Assembly (NCBI GenBank): GCA_944321165.1
Contig: CALUKE010000005.1
Span: 62,001 to 126,000 of the forward strand
DNA from: an uncultured Odoribacter sp.
GTDB taxonomy: Bacteria > Bacteroidota > Bacteroidia > Bacteroidales > Marinifilaceae
Direction: 5' to 3'
Length of the DNA: 64,000 nucleotides
Shown here: positions 60,265-64,000 of the stretch, in pieces
Layout: every line of letters starts with the position of its first letter
Position numbering within the stretch: the stretch's first letter is position 1
Position numbers and translations under genes: made by a program
Notes under the pieces: generated by a model
The model's database searches: none
Told to the model about the DNA's origin: nothing
Seen by the model: only the letters and a program-made list of their open reading frames with translations

Positions 60265-61446
60265 ATGAAAAAAGTACTGTTGTTTTCTTTGTTTCTGGTT
60301 TTGGGGTTGTTTTTCTCACAACTGTTGCCGTTGTGGCTGGGCGAGGTGTTTTTGAATATTGAGAAGAGTGCGAAAGTGCTCATGTTTATCTGTCTGGCCT
60401 TTATCATGATCAATGTCGGGCGTGAATTCGAGTTGGATAAGACGCGTTGGAAATCATATGCGGCGGATTATTTTATTGCCATGGCTACGGCGGCAGTTCC
60501 CTGGATTTTTGTAGCTTTTTATTATATGTTTTTACTTCCGGCCGATCTGTTCGGCAGTTGGGATGCCTGGAAGGAAAACCTCTTGTTGAGCCGGTTTGCG
60601 GCTCCCACTTCTGCGGGGATATTGTTTACCATGCTGGCGGCAGCCGGTCTGCAGAAAGAATGGATTTATAAGAAGACCCAGGTGTTGGCGATTTTTGATG
60701 ACCTGGATACGATTCTGTTGATGATTCCCTTGCAGATTTTTATGATCGGTTTCAAGTGGCAATTGCTGATTATCCTGGTGGTGATCACTCTGCTGTTGAT
60801 TCTCGGTTGGAAAAAATTGAGTTCGGTGAAGATGTCGCAGACCTGGAAGGCGATTCTGTTTTATGCGGTGTGTCTGGTAGGGGCGACGGAGAGTATTTAT
60901 CTGTTGACCAAGAGCTGGATGGGAGCGGATGGAGCCATTCATATCGAGGTACTGTTACCGGCCTTTGTGTTGGGGATGATTATGAAAACGGTCCATCACC
61001 ACGAACCGCAGGAAGAACGGATTACCGGTCTGATTTCGTATGTCTTCATGTTTCTCGTCGGTTTCAGTACACCGCAGTTCATCGGAGTCGACCATGCACA
61101 CCGGGTAGTGGAGGCGACGGGGGTGATTGCCGCTCAGCCTATGCCCTCCTGGGGAGTCTTGGCTTTTCATGTACTGGTGGTCACTTTGCTTTCCAATCTG
61201 GGAAAAATGTTCCCCCTGTTTTTTTACCGGGACCGAAAGCTGGAAGAGCGGATGGCATTGTCGGTCGGTATGTTTACCCGGGGAGAGGTCGGGGCTGGAA
61301 TTATCGTCATTGCCCTGGGATACAACCTGGGCGGTCCCGCCCTGATCATTTCCGTTTTGAGTTTGGTGCTCAACCTGTTGTTGACAGGCGGTTTTGTGGT
61401 GATTGTAAAACGTCTGGCACAGCGGGCCTATGGCTTGAAAGAATAA
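60265..61446 (+). CDS. Cation/proton antiporter, CPA-type
   Basis: A 393-residue inner-membrane protein with 11-12 hydrophobic segments. AFIMINVGREFELDKTRW, LSRFAAPTSAGILFTMLAAAGL, AIFDDLDTILLMIPLQIF (acidic residues in a membrane helix) and MFTRGEVGAGIIVIALGYNLGG recall Na+/H+ exchangers of the CPA superfamily. The precise ion cannot be inferred. It starts with its own strong promoter and is convergent with the PBP1A gene (6 bases between stop codons). Confidence 0.8.
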   Translation: MKKVLLFSLFLVLGLFFSQLLPLWLGEVFLNIEKSAKVLMFICLAFIMINVGREFELDKTRWKSYAADYFIAMATAAVPWIFVAFYYMFLLPADLFGSWDAWKENLLLSRFAAPTSAGILFTMLAAAGLQKEWIYKKTQVLAIFDDLDTILLMIPLQIFMIGFKWQLLIILVVITLLLILGWKKLSSVKMSQTWKAILFYAVCLVGATESIYLLTKSWMGADGAIHIEVLLPAFVLGMIMKTVHHHEPQEERITGLISYVFMFLVGFSTPQFIGVDHAHRVVEATGVIAAQPMPSWGVLAFHVLVVTLLSNLGKMFPLFFYRDRKLEERMALSVGMFTRGEVGAGIIVIALGYNLGGPALIISVLSLVLNLLLTGGFVVIVKRLAQRAYGLKE

Positions 61447-61452
61447 GCGCTC

Positions 61453-63792
61453 CTATTCTTTGACTTTCTTTCTGAACAGACGCCGGAAGAAGCCTTTCTT
61501 TTCCCGGACTTCCTGGGTCGGTTCCTGGGGTTGAACCCGTTCCAGTTTCCGGTTGGAAATCTTTTCAATCAGGTTGAGATGATCTTTAAACGGAGGAGTT
61601 TCCATTTCTGTACCTTGCGGTTGTCTGGCGATCGGAAAAGTCAGTTGATTCCAGAAACCATATGATGGACTTTTCAGGCAGCGTTGCATGAATTCCCCAA
61701 AAATCGGCAGGGCCATATTGGCTCCCTGTCCCAGACGGATGCTGTTGAAGTGAATATTCACGTCATTGGCTCCGACCCGTATACCGACGACAATTCGGGG
61801 GTTATAGCCGATGAACCAGCCATCTACCTGGTGTTGGGTGGTACCGGTCTTGCCGGCTATTTCATTGCGTAAACCATAGGTGGTGCGGAGTCGCTGTCCG
61901 GTGCCTTCGTTGATGACTGCCGCAAGCATCTGGCTCATCAGGTGGGCTTCGTCGGCCGGCAGGACGGTTTGTGCGCTGGATGGCTCTGCCTTATACAGGA
62001 TATTTCCCTGCCGGTCTTTGATTTCTTCCAGGTAGTACAGATCGTTCAGTTGTCCGTTGTTGGCGAAGCACATGTATGGACGGATCATCTCGCTCAGGGG
62101 AATGTCTGCGACTCCCAGGGCCAAAGACGGGTAGGGCGGCAATTCGGCTTCGATGCCCAGTCGGTGGGCATGACGGATAACCGTGTCGATACCTGTCTGC
62201 AGGAGAACCTCGACGGCAATGGTATTGATGGATTGGCTGAGGGCACCCTGGAGGGTGTAATAACCTCCGTATTCATTGTCAGAATTCCGGGGAGACCAGT
62301 TGTCGTATGCCGGATAGGTTTTCTGTTCGTTTTTGTAATAGGCATCCAGGCGGGCTCCGTGGTGGATGGCGGCACTGTAGACGACGGGTTTGAATACCGA
62401 TCCGACTTGTCGCGGAGCGTCTACCTGGTCGTATTGAAAATATTTGTAATCCAGGTCACCGACCCAGGCCTTTACCTTGCCCGATTGCGGATCAACGGCG
62501 AGCATGGCCGGATGCAGGATTTTCAAATAGTGTTTGATGGAATCGATCGAGGAGTATTCCACCCGTTTTTCTCCTTCTTCCGGACTGTATACCAGCATAG
62601 CCTTTTTCTCGTCCATGATCTGTCGAATCTCTTTTTCTGATTTTCCCTGATGTTTCAACCGTCGGTAAAGAGGGCTGTTTTGGATGGCATGCTTCAGGAT
62701 GTCCGGATCTTTGTCCCAGGGTTCTTTTTTCCCTAAGTGTGTATCGTAATCCCGTTGTAATTTCTGCATGTGTTTTTCCACCGCCTCTTCGGCATAGGAC
62801 TGCATTTCTGCATCCAGGGTGGTTTTCAGAATCAGACCGTCTTTGTACAGGTTGTAATTCGTGCCGTATTGTTCGTTGTATGTCTTCAGAATCTCATCGG
62901 CATCTTGCCGTATCTTTTCCCGCAGATAGGGGGCCAGTCCGGAAAAGTGGTTGATAGGGATATAATGCAGTCCCAATTCCTCCTGCTTCAGTTTTTCTCC
63001 GTTTGCTTCGTCCAGGTAATCGTATTTGACCATTTGGTTGATGACCGTATTGCGTCGGCTGATGGCCCTTTCCGGGTGCAGGCGGGGGTTGTAGCGGGAA
63101 GGACCTTTCAGCATGCCGATCAGGGTAGCTGCCTGAGGAATGGTCAGATCGGAGGCCGATGTGGAAAAATATTTCTGGGCGGCACTCTCGATTCCGAAGG
63201 TATTCTCACCGAAAGAAACGGTATTCAGGTAAAGGGTCAATATTTCGTCCTTGCTGTAGATGTTTTCCAGGCGTCGGGCGATAAACATTTCCTTGAATTT
63301 CACGACCGGCAAAAAGGTAACCTGCTGTTCTTCCCGAGGGTACAGGTTTTTGGCCAGTTGCTGGCTGAGGGTGCTTCCTCCTCCGGAGCTGCGGTCGCCG
63401 AGCAGGAAAGTCTTGAAAAACACTCGCAGCATACTGATTTTGTCCACTCCCTCGTGTTCGTAAAAGCGGACATCTTCGGTGGCGATCAGCGCCTGGATGG
63501 CAAACGGGGAGATATTGTTGAAATTGACATTGGTGCGGTTCTCGATGTAATATTTTCCGATCAGAACACCGTCTTCGGTATAAAGTTCAGAAGCTTCGGC
63601 ATTCCGGATATCCCGGAGTTCTGCATAATTCGGCAGTTTTCCCCATAGCCCCGCATATACGGAATAAATGAACAGACCACTTCCGATTGCACACAGAAGT
63701 ATGAACAATAGCAAGTATTTCAGCAAACTGAACTTTTTATGTTTCCGGCGTTTTGTCCGTTTTTTTTTAGGGGTGGGGTGTTTTTGGACCAT
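61453..63792 (-). CDS. Penicillin-binding protein 1A (bifunctional glycosyltransferase/transpeptidase)
   Basis: A 779-residue class A PBP anchored by one N-terminal helix (LLLFILLCAIGSGLFIYSVYAGLW). Glycosyltransferase family 51 motifs: EDVRFYEHEGVDKISMLR, GGSTLSQQLAKNLYPR and the RKxxE-type region MFIARRLENIYSKDEILTLYLN. Transpeptidase motifs: SVFKPVVY (SxxK), SQSINT (SxN) and KTGTTQ (KTG). The N-terminus is lysine/arginine-rich (PKKKRTKRRKHKK) and the C-terminus has a short basic tail. It synthesises and cross-links peptidoglycan in the periplasm. Confidence 0.95.
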   Translation of the reverse strand: MVQKHPTPKKKRTKRRKHKKFSLLKYLLLFILLCAIGSGLFIYSVYAGLWGKLPNYAELRDIRNAEASELYTEDGVLIGKYYIENRTNVNFNNISPFAIQALIATEDVRFYEHEGVDKISMLRVFFKTFLLGDRSSGGGSTLSQQLAKNLYPREEQQVTFLPVVKFKEMFIARRLENIYSKDEILTLYLNTVSFGENTFGIESAAQKYFSTSASDLTIPQAATLIGMLKGPSRYNPRLHPERAISRRNTVINQMVKYDYLDEANGEKLKQEELGLHYIPINHFSGLAPYLREKIRQDADEILKTYNEQYGTNYNLYKDGLILKTTLDAEMQSYAEEAVEKHMQKLQRDYDTHLGKKEPWDKDPDILKHAIQNSPLYRRLKHQGKSEKEIRQIMDEKKAMLVYSPEEGEKRVEYSSIDSIKHYLKILHPAMLAVDPQSGKVKAWVGDLDYKYFQYDQVDAPRQVGSVFKPVVYSAAIHHGARLDAYYKNEQKTYPAYDNWSPRNSDNEYGGYYTLQGALSQSINTIAVEVLLQTGIDTVIRHAHRLGIEAELPPYPSLALGVADIPLSEMIRPYMCFANNGQLNDLYYLEEIKDRQGNILYKAEPSSAQTVLPADEAHLMSQMLAAVINEGTGQRLRTTYGLRNEIAGKTGTTQHQVDGWFIGYNPRIVVGIRVGANDVNIHFNSIRLGQGANMALPIFGEFMQRCLKSPSYGFWNQLTFPIARQPQGTEMETPPFKDHLNLIEKISNRKLERVQPQEPTQEVREKKGFFRRLFRKKVKE

Positions 63793-63816
63793 GGTTCAAA
63801 AGGCATAGTTTCGGGA

Positions 63817-63847
63817 CAAAAATACAAAGATTTTGCCCTTTTCACAA
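63817..63847 (-). promoter_or_regulatory. Consensus Bacteroidota promoter of the PBP1A gene
   Basis: On the minus strand TTTG (63847-63844), a 19-base spacer and TATTTTTG (63824-63817) lie 24 bases before the start codon. Both elements match consensus. It overlaps the A/T run beside the preceding terminator. Confidence 0.65.
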
Positions 63848-63849
63848 AC

Positions 63850-63882
63850 AAAAAAAGGAGATGCGAAAAATAACGCATCCCC
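63850..63882 (-). terminator. Intrinsic terminator for the gene at the right edge
   Basis: On the minus strand GGGGATGCG and CGCATCTCC pair over 9 bp with one G-U, followed by seven T residues, 23 bases after the stop of the gene entering from the right edge. Confidence 0.85.
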
Positions 63883-63905
63883 TTCGAGGTCATATGGTGA
63901 TAGGG

Positions 63906-64000
63906 TTATTTGATTACTTCGACAATGGCACAACGGTTCCATTGGTTGTCTTTCTGATAGTAAGGTTTTTCCTTGCCTACATATTCGATCACCATTCTGT
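63906..64000 (-). CDS. C-terminal end of a gene running off the right edge, unidentified
   Basis: Thirty-odd C-terminal residues are visible (MVIEYVGKEKPYYQ, then NQWNRCAIVEVIK and stop TAA at 63906-63908). An intrinsic terminator follows and confirms the gene end. The final segment resembles the last strand and helix of OmpA-type domains only faintly; no identification is made. Confidence 0.6.
   Translation of the reverse strand, partial: RMVIEYVGKEKPYYQKDNQWNRCAIVEVIK

Noticed and set aside
1..64000. CRISPR arrays, tRNA or rRNA genes
   Set aside because: No regularly spaced repeats and no cloverleaf or rRNA-like sequences were seen on either strand by eye.

Overview
The window reads as chromosomal DNA of a Bacteroidales bacterium (phylum Bacteroidota). 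Support comes from TAnnTTTG -7 promoter boxes (several with TTTG about 20 bases upstream), rarity of strong Shine-Dalgarno sequences, a single-chain PurL, DUF4369/thioredoxin lipoproteins, a DUF3810 protein, a GH127 enzyme with Ig-like and FIVAR-like parts, and a HydF that implies an [FeFe]-hydrogenase in an anaerobe. HydF, the Dlt-like cluster and the general gene set would fit an Odoribacteraceae-like gut or oral anaerobe, but that placement is inference. No rRNA, tRNA or CRISPR array is visible.

Layout. 0-2 kb: sulfate activation genes cysQ-cysC-cysD on the minus strand, running off the left edge. 2-15 kb: purL, a TlpA-like secreted protein, a GH127 arabinofuranosidase-type enzyme, lpxA, an M20 amidohydrolase, a queuosine-precursor transporter, a Dabb protein and a thioredoxin-like lipoprotein with a broken CXXC. 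15-23.5 kb: a 51-residue one-helix membrane peptide, an M13 peptidase, DUF3810, the folate genes pabC-pabB with divergent pabA, a membrane-tethered MutS-like ATPase and a TRIC/UPF0126 protein. 23.6-28.8 kb: htpG, nfo, a YfcE-like phosphoesterase and an S41 protease.

28.8-38.6 kb is rich in envelope genes: a four-gene minus-strand operon in the order adenylation enzyme, carrier protein, MBOAT transferase, SGNH-like protein (the logic of the Gram-positive dlt system), then queF, an OafA-type acyltransferase, an MsbA-like exporter and purB. 39.5-45.3 kb is a foreign-looking cassette of 5.8 kb bounded by a perfect 21-bp direct repeat. It carries a TetR regulator, a 53-residue peptide, two YbtP/YbtQ-like half transporters and a frameshifted methyltransferase, but no integrase or transposase. 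It sits at the 3' end of an EI24 (CysZ-like) gene, exactly where that gene met the convergent beta-mannosidase gene.

45.3-64 kb: GH2 beta-mannosidase, an NfeD-type membrane protease, a KAS III-like enzyme with a TetR regulator, YitT, hydF with a Fis-less sigma-54-type response regulator, then an outer-membrane set (patatin-barrel protein, ApbE, POTRA-barrel protein), a cation/proton antiporter, PBP1A, and the C-terminal end of an unidentified gene at the right edge.

The two points that most deserve follow-up are the Dlt-like operon in a Gram-negative organism without teichoic acid, and the integrase-less cassette with its precise insertion into a terminator-like hairpin shared by two convergent genes.
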